The position numbers were made by a program, and so were the translations under genes. A model generated the notes under the pieces. That model made no database searches and was not told where the DNA came from. It was given only the letters and a program-made list of their open reading frames with translations. From NCBI GenBank assembly GCA_030618905.1, contig JAUXCL010000149.1:1-6117 (forward strand): a stretch of 6,117 nt of DNA. The letters run 5' to 3'. Shown here piece by piece: positions 1 through 5,970 of the stretch (position 1 is its first letter; each line of letters starts with the position of its first letter). The DNA is from Bacteroidales bacterium. GTDB lineage: Bacteria > Bacteroidota > Bacteroidia > Bacteroidales > B18-G4.

Positions 1-195
1 GACCGATGGAGAAATCTCCTGTTGAAAGACCTGTCGGGAAAGCCTGATGGGATCAATGAAAAAGAATTCAGGGAGCTTATCGGGGGAACGAAAAAACTTG
101 CACAGATCCTTCTGGGGATGTTTGTCCATGAAGGGATCGTTGAAAAGAAAACATTTTATATTCACATCACGGATAAGGGAAAGCAACTAATTTAA
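1..195 (+). CDS. C-terminal end of an unidentified protein with winged-helix-like sequence (SelB candidate)
   Basis: The frame is open from base 1 and ends at TAA 193-195, giving the last 64 residues of a protein that starts outside the window. The visible chain has a helix-rich stretch (EKEFRELIGGTKKLAQILL, then a G-I-V turn), two short beta-like segments (KTFYIHIT) and a last helix (DKGKQLI). This helix-turn-helix plus wing order suggests a winged-helix domain. The F-R-E-L-I-G-G-T-K-K stretch resembles the last winged helix of the selenocysteine elongation factor SelB (FRxLxGxSRK in that family), and the downstream yedF-selD pair makes SelB reasonable. However, the end with a helix after the wing is also typical of MarR-like regulators. 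The stop lies 6 bp before yedF, so co-transcription is likely. That a gene ends here is well supported; its identity is an inference. Confidence 0.6.
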   Translation, partial: DRWRNLLLKDLSGKPDGINEKEFRELIGGTKKLAQILLGMFVHEGIVEKKTFYIHITDKGKQLI

Positions 196-201
196 TATAG
201 G

Positions 202-810
202 ATGAAGATTTTAGATGTTATAGGTAAAAGATGCCCACTGCCATTGATTGCAACAAAAAAAGCATTGAAAGACCTGCCGGAAGGAGAGGCATTGAAGGTG
301 ATCACCGACAGTGAAACATCCAGGGACAATGTAAGCCGCTTTCTGCAGGACAACAATATTAAATCTGATTGGTCGAAGAGCGGGGATGTGTTCGAGATAC
401 TGATCAATTACCAGGAAGCCGACCTGGAAGATGCCAGGGCGGAAGATTATTGCATAAGTGATCCTCCGGCAGAACAGGGATTTGTGATTGTTTTCACCAG
501 GAATTATCTCGGTGAAGGATCAGAGGAGCTGGGCAAGATCCTGATCAACGGCTACCTGGATACTTTGATTGCCAATGAAAAACTACCCGGGAAGATGATG
601 TTTTTCAATTCCGGAGTGCTCATGGTGCTGAAAGACTCAGATCAGCTTGAAATGATCAGGGAGCTGGAAGATGCAGGGGTAGAGATGCTGGTTTGCGGAA
701 CCTGCCTGGAATTCTTTGATAAGACCCGTGATCTGGCTGTTGGAAGGATCTCTAATATGTATGAGATCCTGGACGGTATGATCGGTACGGCAAAGGTATT
801 AACGGTTTAA
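202..810 (+). CDS. yedF: YedF: selenium-metabolism-associated sulfurtransferase-like protein (TusA domain + DsrE-like domain)
   Basis: A 202-residue cytoplasmic protein with two domains. Residues 1-70 are a TusA/SirA-like domain with the CPxP motif (Cys11-Pro-Leu-Pro14); in TusA this cysteine carries a persulfide. Residues about 92-202 are a DsrE/DsrF-like domain with the marks of the YedF family: LGEGSEELGKIL (103-114), NSGV (136-139), a Cys165-Gly-Thr-Cys168 pair and SNMYEI (184-189). The linker has one further cysteine, Cys84. The length is normal for the family. Family knowledge: this fused form occurs next to selD, and a role in delivering or trapping reduced selenium is suspected but not proven. 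ATG at 202 places the CPxP cysteine at the usual distance from the N-terminus. The gene follows the upstream stop by 6 bp and precedes selD by 31 bp, so it is probably the middle of an operon. Confidence 0.93.
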   Translation: MKILDVIGKRCPLPLIATKKALKDLPEGEALKVITDSETSRDNVSRFLQDNNIKSDWSKSGDVFEILINYQEADLEDARAEDYCISDPPAEQGFVIVFTRNYLGEGSEELGKILINGYLDTLIANEKLPGKMMFFNSGVLMVLKDSDQLEMIRELEDAGVEMLVCGTCLEFFDKTRDLAVGRISNMYEILDGMIGTAKVLTV

Positions 811-841
811 TCCTCTAAAAAACTATAATTATTCCGAAAAA

Positions 842-1876
842 ATGGATTTTGACTTACTCAATACGGTAGAAGCAGGAGGCTGTTCTGTAAAACTCTCGGC
901 AAAAGAACTCAACAAAGTCCTGGCGGATCTTCCTGCCATCAAGCATAAAAATTTGCTTGTGGATATTGACACGCATGATGATGCCGGGGTATATAAGATC
1001 TCTGATGACTATGCCCTGATACAGACCACAGATTTTTTCCCGCCGGTTTGTTCGGATGCCTATGATTTCGGCCAGGTAGCTGCCGCCAATGCCCTGAGCG
1101 ATGTATATGCCATGGGGGGACAGGTGTTGACAGCCTTGAATATTGTGCTGTTTCCGGCCGACCTGCCTATGGAGCTGTTGAAAGAAATTCTGAAGGGCGG
1201 ACAGGATAAGGTAGCGGAGGCCGGCGGGGTAATTGCCGGCGGACATACCATTGTCGATGACCCGGTAAAATACGGCCTTGCCGTAACGGGCTTTGTCCAT
1301 CCCGGCAAGATCATAACCAATGCTGCAGCAAAGCCAGGGGACAAGCTCATCCTGACCAAGCCTTTGGGGACAGGTGTTGTTATCGCCGCAAAAAAAATAG
1401 ACCTTGCGGCACCCGAAACATACCGTGCCGCTGTTGACTCGATGAAGCTGCTCAATAAAGAAGGCGCCGTGATCATGAACAAATACGGCGTGAAATGCGC
1501 TACTGATATTACCGGCTTTGGCCTGCTGGGCCATGGAATGAAAATGGCCGATGCCAGTGGAGTAACCTTCAGGATTGATGCCAAAAGCGTCCCCTCAATT
1601 CAGCAGGTTGAGGAATTGATCGAGCAGGGTTGCATCCCGGGAGCGGCCTTCAAAAACCTTGAGTTTGTTGAAAAAGCATGTTTTTTTGAAGAGGGTCTTG
1701 ATTACAATTCTAAAATCCGCCTTGTCGACGCCCAAACCTCGGGGGGATTGTTGATCTGTTGCCCTGAAGAGCATAGCAGGGACATGCTAAAGGATTTGAA
1801 AGCAGGCGCTTATCCGGATGCTGCGCTCATCGGAGAGGTCATTCCAAAAGGCAAGAACCCCTTAATAGTTTTTTAG
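842..1876 (+). CDS. selD: Selenide, water dikinase (selenophosphate synthetase)
   Basis: A 344-residue enzyme of normal length (E. coli SelD has 347). It makes selenophosphate, AMP and phosphate from selenide, ATP and water, and supplies selenium for selenocysteine, selenouridine in tRNA, or selenium-dependent molybdenum hydroxylases. Visible motifs: an N-terminal active-site segment A-G-G-Cys14-S-V-Lys17, matching Cys17/Lys20 of E. coli; DDAGVY (46-51); TTDFFPP (62-68); ANALSD with Asp87; AGGHT (132-136); TDITGFGLLGH (221-231); and D-A-Q-T-S-G-G (296-302). These are the AIRS-like N- and C-terminal domains with their metal and ATP-binding acidic residues. The catalytic position is an ordinary TGT cysteine (881-883), not TGA/selenocysteine. 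ATG 842 leaves 13 residues before Cys14, slightly fewer than in E. coli, and no in-frame start codon lies in the AT-rich 31-bp gap upstream. It is the last gene of the selenium unit, and a hairpin terminator lies about 105 bp downstream. Confidence 0.97.
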   Translation: MDFDLLNTVEAGGCSVKLSAKELNKVLADLPAIKHKNLLVDIDTHDDAGVYKISDDYALIQTTDFFPPVCSDAYDFGQVAAANALSDVYAMGGQVLTALNIVLFPADLPMELLKEILKGGQDKVAEAGGVIAGGHTIVDDPVKYGLAVTGFVHPGKIITNAAAKPGDKLILTKPLGTGVVIAAKKIDLAAPETYRAAVDSMKLLNKEGAVIMNKYGVKCATDITGFGLLGHGMKMADASGVTFRIDAKSVPSIQQVEELIEQGCIPGAAFKNLEFVEKACFFEEGLDYNSKIRLVDAQTSGGLLICCPEEHSRDMLKDLKAGAYPDAALIGEVIPKGKNPLIVF

Positions 1877-1879
1877 TGT

Positions 1880-1909
1880 CTACGGGATGGAGTCCTACGG
1901 GATGGAGTC
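1880..1909. repeat. Two tandem 15-bp repeats
   Basis: The 15-bp unit CTACGGGATGGAGTC occurs twice without a gap, at 1880-1894 and 1895-1909, starting 3 bp after the selD stop codon. A third, partial direct copy (GGATGGAGTCCCT) lies at 1998-2010 and an inverted copy at 1981-1998. The repeats are non-coding as far as can be seen and belong to the palindromic cluster between selD and the convergent barrel gene. Confidence 0.9.
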
Positions 1910-1998
1910 CCTTTTTCACTCACCCCGTTTTTATGATCGCCCTGACGTTGAGCGGGTTATCGTTTTGGGTGTTGTCCTGGAGGGACTCCATCCCGTAG
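1895..1998. repeat. 104-bp element bounded by an exact 18-bp inverted repeat (MITE/REP-like)
   Basis: Bases 1895-1912 (CTACGGGATGGAGTCCCT) are the exact reverse complement of 1981-1998, enclosing a 68-bp core. The core contains further small inverted matches (CACCC 1921-1925 with GGGTG 1967-1971; CCC 1940-1942 with GGG 1954-1956). A 9-bp direct repeat, GATGGAGTC, directly borders both ends (1886-1894 and 1999-2007), as a target-site duplication would. The same 9 bp are also part of the repeat unit itself, so slippage or nested duplication explains them equally well. No transposase gene is present. The inverted repeat is seen directly; the idea that it is a dispersed mobile or REP-type element is an inference that needs genome-wide copies. 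Confidence 0.6.
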
Positions 1999-2023
1999 GA
2001 TGGAGTCCCTCTTTTATTATTTT
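1981..2023 (+). terminator. Probable intrinsic terminator after selD
   Basis: AGGGACTCCATCC (1981-1993) pairs perfectly with GGATGGAGTCCCT (1998-2010) around a CGTA loop, giving a 13-bp stem. On the + strand it is followed by a T-rich run (2011-2023), as expected of a Rho-independent terminator for the selenium operon. On the - strand the sequence after the stem (CCAGGACAAC) has no T-run, so it is less convincing as a terminator for the convergent barrel gene. The same left arm can instead pair with 1895-1912, so two folds compete. Confidence 0.7.
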
Positions 2024-2645
2024 AGAACTGAAAACCAATCTTGAAAGACAGGCGTTGCAGGTGAGATCCAAAATCTTCCTGAATCAGGTCTTCTTCCTCC
2101 ATCTTGAACAGTTCATTAATGTGGTACTGGTAATCCACCGACAGGACCAAATTCATGAACCTGATCCCGGTACCGGCCACTACGCCAAACTGGGGGTTTC
2201 TGAAGTCGTTTTTTTCAAAGAAAATTACGTTTGAAGAAAACATATGTGCTGTTCCAATAAAAGGACCGGCATATATCCTCCATTTAATAATGGGTTTATG
2301 GATGATCCCCATTCCCACTTTAATGGCAAGATCAAAATTGTGAAAAGGGACGACATCTTCATAGAAACCATGTTCACCAAGGTCTATTGAGAAATGACTT
2401 TGAGAACGGGTCCAGGTAAATTCCGGTTGAATATATGGGGTTTTACCATACTTGAAGAAAAAACCCAGGTTCCACCCCCATCCATGAGAGATGATGGCAT
2501 TGTCAATTTTGGGAGAAGAAAACCAGGAGTAGCTGGCCCCGCCCTGGACACCTATGGCAAATAACTGACCCTTGCTTTGCTGTGACAGACCGGCAAATAA
2601 GATGATTAACCCAATAATCAGCAAAAAACGTTTAAACTTTTTCAT
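2022..2645 (-). CDS. Small outer-membrane beta-barrel protein (PorT/OMP_b-brl type)
   Basis: A 207-residue exported protein. Residues 1 to about 27 are a signal peptide (basic MKKFKR, then a hydrophobic core LLIIGLIILFAGL, and likely cleavage near S-K-G-Q). The rest alternates polar and hydrophobic/aromatic residues in short strands, starting with the G-V-Q-G-G-A-S-Y-S-W pattern common in Bacteroidota PorT-like barrels and ending with the aromatic strand LSFKIGFQF, whose C-terminal Phe fits recognition by the BAM complex. About eight strands are likely. I chose ATG at 2643-2645; a GTG two codons upstream (2649-2651) is possible but adds only two residues to the signal peptide. The gene begins 16 bp after the sulfatase stop, so the two are probably co-transcribed. 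The exact function is unknown; PorT proper (type IX secretion) is larger, so this is a family-level call only. Confidence 0.85.
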   Translation of the reverse strand: MKKFKRFLLIIGLIILFAGLSQQSKGQLFAIGVQGGASYSWFSSPKIDNAIISHGWGWNLGFFFKYGKTPYIQPEFTWTRSQSHFSIDLGEHGFYEDVVPFHNFDLAIKVGMGIIHKPIIKWRIYAGPFIGTAHMFSSNVIFFEKNDFRNPQFGVVAGTGIRFMNLVLSVDYQYHINELFKMEEEDLIQEDFGSHLQRLSFKIGFQF

Positions 2646-2661
2646 CTTCACAACATTTCAA

Positions 2662-4281
2662 TTAAGCAGGGAATAAATACTCTTTTCCGTCAATGGTAAA
2701 TTTGTGGTCCATGAGCCGCGGCCATAGCGGCTTGCTTAAGCCTTTTTGCCACTTGTCATAATTTTTCTGCATTTCATCCAGGATGGCAGGCATTTTCTCA
2801 TGTATATTGTATTGTTCAAATTTGTCCTCTTTTATATTATACACCTCAATCCAGTTATCCCTGGTACTTCGCAGGAACTTGTATTCACTGTTGCGCATGG
2901 CCTGGATGTGATCAGCGCGCCAGTAAAATACCTCGTGGGGCTTGCCCGGTTCCTTTCCTGTTATATAGGGTAACAGGTTCACACCGTCGTAAACCCGGTC
3001 GTCCGGTAAAATGCATTCAGCAGCACCCACCGAGGTCATGAATACATCCATGGAACTGACAGGGTTCTCATAAACCAGTCCTTCCGGAATATGGCCTTTC
3101 CATTTCATGATAAAAGGCACATTTACCCCTCCTTCAAACATGGTTAATTTCCCTCCTTTATAGGGCCCGTTGTCGGTGGCACCCGTATATGACGCTCCTC
3201 CATTGTCGCTAATCAAATAGATCAGGGTGTTTTCTTCAAGTCCAAGGGCTTTTAGTTTGTTCATTAAAGTTCCTATGGCATCATCCAGGGCATGTATCAT
3301 CGCGTAATACACTCTTTTGCTTTCTTCCTCCGTTTCATCATAGATTTCATAATAAAATCGGGGAGCCTGAAATGGTACGTGTGGTGCATTAAACGCCAGG
3401 TAGAGGAAAAATGGTTCCGTTTTATTGCGTGCCATAAACTCAAGGCCTTCCTCCAATATAGCAAAGGTTAAATACCGGCTTTCATGAATGATCTTATTAT
3501 TTTTCCTGATGGCAGAGGTTTCTTTTCTTCCAACTTTCCACTGAAATTTTGAACTGTAAGAATCCTGGATATAGTTTACCATATTCGGAGAATTTCTTTT
3601 TTTGGAATACAGGGAAAAGGCCCCGTAAAAACCATACTGGTAATCAAATCCTCTTTCATTGGGAATCTGTTTGGGAGATGCTCCCAGGTGCCACTTTCCA
3701 ATGCACCCCGTTTTATAACCTCTCATCTTCAAAACTTCTCCCAGGCTTAATTCGGAAGGTGGGACACCCTGTTTCGCCATATCCCACTCAGTAGGAAACC
3801 TGGGGTCTGTATCCATCACAAAATCACCGGTGTTGACAAAGTTTTCTCCAATATAATATACCGCAAGATTGTTCGGATAAATCTCCATGGGCTGGGTTTC
3901 AAAACCATAACGAACGGGGTAACGGCCTGTCATTAATCCCGCCCTGCTTGGAGCGCATACCGGTGAATTCACATAACAATCAGCGAACCTGACACCTTCA
4001 TTTGCCAATTGATCTATATGTGGTGTTTCCATGGTCGTTGAGCCATAAGCAGAAACTTCATATTTACCAAGATCGTCAACCACGATAAATAAAATATTGG
4101 GAGGACGTTCCCGGGAATGATCAGGCAATTGCTGTGCAATGAATTTCTCCTTGAATTCAATTTTTTCTTTATCAAATTTGATCTTCCATTTATTGCTGGC
4201 AGTGGTAAATGGATATGTACACTGTGCCAGGATAAATATCAAAACCTGGAATAGCAACAGGGGCCATCTGTTGAATTTCAT
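2662..4281 (-). CDS. Exported sulfatase of the arylsulfatase (S1, formylglycine) family
   Basis: A 539-residue hydrolase that removes sulfate esters, most likely from sulfated glycans or similar substrates, in the periplasm or at the cell surface. The N-terminus (1 to about 20) is a signal peptide; Cys21 follows I-L-A-Q, a poor lipobox because of Gln at -1, so lipidation is doubtful. Catalytic signs: metal ligands Asp69-Asp70 (IVVDDLG), the formylglycine motif Cys109-Ala-Pro-Ser-Arg113 with downstream G-R, GKWHLG (195-200; Lys196, His198), FNAPH with His301, SDNGG (Asp359, Asn360), and Lys375/Lys378 in GPYKGGK. All key residues are present, so the enzyme should be active once Cys109 is oxidised by a maturase encoded elsewhere. 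Residues about 132-172 form an insertion between the active-site helix and the GVPPSELSL segment. The substrate cannot be read from the sequence. The gene is first in a probable two-gene unit and is divergent from the 516-residue barrel gene. Confidence 0.95.
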   Translation of the reverse strand: MKFNRWPLLLFQVLIFILAQCTYPFTTASNKWKIKFDKEKIEFKEKFIAQQLPDHSRERPPNILFIVVDDLGKYEVSAYGSTTMETPHIDQLANEGVRFADCYVNSPVCAPSRAGLMTGRYPVRYGFETQPMEIYPNNLAVYYIGENFVNTGDFVMDTDPRFPTEWDMAKQGVPPSELSLGEVLKMRGYKTGCIGKWHLGASPKQIPNERGFDYQYGFYGAFSLYSKKRNSPNMVNYIQDSYSSKFQWKVGRKETSAIRKNNKIIHESRYLTFAILEEGLEFMARNKTEPFFLYLAFNAPHVPFQAPRFYYEIYDETEEESKRVYYAMIHALDDAIGTLMNKLKALGLEENTLIYLISDNGGASYTGATDNGPYKGGKLTMFEGGVNVPFIMKWKGHIPEGLVYENPVSSMDVFMTSVGAAECILPDDRVYDGVNLLPYITGKEPGKPHEVFYWRADHIQAMRNSEYKFLRSTRDNWIEVYNIKEDKFEQYNIHEKMPAILDEMQKNYDKWQKGLSKPLWPRLMDHKFTIDGKEYLFPA

Positions 4282-4296
4282 AATATTATATTGATG

Positions 4297-4304
4297 AAAA
4301 ATTA
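4297..4304 (-). promoter_or_regulatory. Weak candidate -7 element for the sulfatase gene
   Basis: Read on the - strand these bases are TAATTTTT, close to the Bacteroidota -7 consensus TAnnTTTG and embedded in TATAATTTTT, about 16-23 bp upstream of the sulfatase ATG. No good TTTG-type -33 element stands at the usual distance, so this is only a candidate. The 120-bp divergent gap must hold a promoter for the sulfatase unit. Confidence 0.25.
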
Positions 4305-4352
4305 TACTTGAAGTGCATATAAAGGTAGGTAATTTTCAGGTTTCGGTGATTA

Positions 4353-4381
4353 TTGACTTTTGAAATAATTTCGTAAATTAG
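4353..4381 (+). promoter_or_regulatory. Candidate Bacteroidota-type promoter for the FadL/OmpP1-like gene
   Basis: TTG (4353-4355, within TATTGAC) and TAAATTAG (4374-4381) are separated by 18 bp, resembling the -33 TTTG / -7 TAnnTTTG arrangement of the main Bacteroidota sigma factor, with a mismatch in the last part of the -7 box. It lies 20 bp upstream of the ATG at 4402, so the leader would be short. No Shine-Dalgarno sequence is seen (CCAAACCCTTAATTCA before the ATG), which is normal for this phylum. Confidence 0.3.
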
Positions 4382-4401
4382 TCCTCCAAACCCTTAATTC
4401 A

Positions 4402-5952
4402 ATGATCCGGTGCTTTCCCAATGGTACGAACAGGTCATTAAAAACAATCTTTGTTGTTTTTTTACTTTCTCAATTTGCCGGGAACCACGCGATTTCTCAG
4501 GGAACACACTACTGGACACAGAACTTTAACGAAGAGTCATCATTGCTGTCTGGCGCGGTTGTCGGCGGCGGGGCCGGTCCCAGTGCCATTTATTATAACC
4601 CGGCATCGATCGCTGAAAGCGGCCAGTCATCCCTTTCTGTGAATGCCAGCCTTTTTTCCCTGCACGCCATGACGGCCAAAAATGGCCTTGGCGAGGATAT
4701 TAATCTCACTTCAACCAAGTTCAACGTACAGCCCAGGTTTATTTCTTATAATCACCTCCCCAGGAAACAACCTAAGCTTAGCCTGGAATTTGTGATATTA
4801 AACAATCAGATTTTTGAGGCAACTTTCGACAATTCGGTGAGTTACAACATAGATATATTGAAGTCGCTTCCGGGCACAGAGCGCTATATTGCTTCATTTG
4901 TATACAATAATTATTACCGGGAAGATTGGTTTGGGTTAGGAGGCTCCTGGCAAATGAATGATCATTTCTATTTCGGGGCCAGTATGTTCGTCAAAATAAA
5001 GTCTTTTAATTATGGATACCTGACCGATATTCAGGCCTATCCCCTGCAGGACACCATTGAGTCGGGAGGTACACAAATTCCATTTTATGCTGCCATCTAC
5101 ACTGATTACCAGTACCTTAAGTTTAATAATTATCGCCTGGTGTGGAAGTTTGGCCTGCTCTACATGAAAAATAAAATCAGCTTTGGATTTACCATTACAC
5201 CGCCCTCCCTAAATGTGGCCTCTGACGGCAAGCGTGTTTCTAAAAAAAACCAGCAAAACAATATTACCAATCCGGATGGGGATGGTTTTCTACCGGATCT
5301 TTTAATCGTCGACTTCCAGCAACAAAAGGACATGTCGGTTAATTTTAAGGACCCCCTGTCAATCGCTGCCGGGATAGTTTTTAAAACAGATGACAACAAA
5401 TCAGCCCTGTACACAACAATTGAATTCTTTTTCCCGGTCAATGAGTATAAAATTGTACAGGTTGATGCAAACCCGGAAGTTAGCAACATACAGACTTATA
5501 ACCAGCTACCCGCGAAAGAATATTTATCCTATGCTTTCGGGAATCACTGGATCCTGAATGCAGCTATCGGATATCATTGGTACGCCAAAGATAACCTCAA
5601 ATTTCTCGGTGGTTTCAGGACCGACTTCAACTATCAAAACAAGGTGGATTACCATAAATACAGTGAATATAACAAGTTCAAACAAATTGACCTGGACATC
5701 TACCATGTCACCGGAGGGGTACAGTTAACCATCAAGGGGCAGGACCTGCTTGTGGGTTTGCAGTATTCCGTGGGTTTAAAAAGAGATCAGCCACAAATTA
5801 TTAACTTTTCCGATCCTGTCGAATACAATACCGTAGAACATGCCGCCCTGCAGGGAACCAGGCAAAACACCATGCGCAATGTTACCAATGAGCTGGGGGT
5901 CTTCTTTGGGGCTACCTTTAACTTTATGGGCAGCAAGGAGAGAGGTGATTAA
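4402..5952 (+). CDS. FadL/OmpP1-like outer-membrane beta-barrel protein
   Basis: A 516-residue exported protein. Residues 1 to about 33 form a signal peptide (basic N-region to Lys14, hydrophobic TIFVVFLLSQFAG, likely cleavage near A-I-S-Q). Shortly after comes LLSGAVVGGGAGPSAIYYNPASIAE (in pieces: 48-57 Gly-rich, then Asn66-Pro67-Ala68), the N-terminal hallmark of the FadL/OmpP1/TodX and PorV-like barrels, where an 'xYYNPAxLA' segment forms the hatch or first strand. The remainder shows many amphipathic aromatic-rich strands typical of a large barrel (about 14 strands in FadL), with F-G-F-T-I-T-P-P-S-L (261-270) also common in this group. A hydrophilic stretch (274-312) contains N-P-D-G-D-G-F-L-P-D (290-299), resembling a calcium-binding loop. 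The last strand (ELGVFFGATFNFMG) is followed by a short charged tail SKERGD, so the end lacks the usual terminal Phe. The likely role is uptake of hydrophobic molecules or surface assembly; the substrate is unknown. Confidence 0.85.
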   Translation: MIRCFPNGTNRSLKTIFVVFLLSQFAGNHAISQGTHYWTQNFNEESSLLSGAVVGGGAGPSAIYYNPASIAESGQSSLSVNASLFSLHAMTAKNGLGEDINLTSTKFNVQPRFISYNHLPRKQPKLSLEFVILNNQIFEATFDNSVSYNIDILKSLPGTERYIASFVYNNYYREDWFGLGGSWQMNDHFYFGASMFVKIKSFNYGYLTDIQAYPLQDTIESGGTQIPFYAAIYTDYQYLKFNNYRLVWKFGLLYMKNKISFGFTITPPSLNVASDGKRVSKKNQQNNITNPDGDGFLPDLLIVDFQQQKDMSVNFKDPLSIAAGIVFKTDDNKSALYTTIEFFFPVNEYKIVQVDANPEVSNIQTYNQLPAKEYLSYAFGNHWILNAAIGYHWYAKDNLKFLGGFRTDFNYQNKVDYHKYSEYNKFKQIDLDIYHVTGGVQLTIKGQDLLVGLQYSVGLKRDQPQIINFSDPVEYNTVEHAALQGTRQNTMRNVTNELGVFFGATFNFMGSKERGD

Positions 5953-5968
5953 GTGATTGAGTGATGTT
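5945..5968. repeat. Three 8-bp tandem units across a stop codon
   Basis: GTGATTAA (5945-5952), GTGATTGA (5953-5960) and GTGATGTT (5961-5968) form a short imperfect tandem array. The first unit supplies the TAA stop of the barrel gene and the array fills nearly the whole 18-bp gap to the convergent thrH stop. No hairpin terminator fits in this gap. Confidence 0.6.
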
Positions 5969-5970
5969 TG

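Noticed and set aside
881..883. Selenocysteine at the SelD active site
   Set aside because: The codon is TGT (Cys), not TGA, and there is no interruption of the selD frame.
854..1584. Long antisense open frames on the - strand within selD (226 and 174 codons)
   Set aside because: They lie wholly opposite a clear selD, show no recognisable domain or signal peptide, and have low-complexity-like composition expected of a shadow of a real gene.
1887..2234. A 115-codon + strand frame starting inside the repeat cluster
   Set aside because: It covers the palindromic repeats and terminator, then runs antisense to the barrel gene. Its sequence has no recognisable family, so it is read-through of repeat DNA.
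2646..2651. GTG start two codons upstream for the small barrel protein
   Set aside because: ATG at 2643-2645 gives a normal MKKFKR signal-peptide start, and GTG adds nothing to the protein; it remains possible but less likely.
4201..4281. Sulfatase as a lipoprotein with Cys21 as the lipid anchor
   Set aside because: The residues before Cys21 are L-A-Q, and Gln at -1 does not fit the lipobox (Gly, Ala or Ser expected). A normal signal peptide is preferred.
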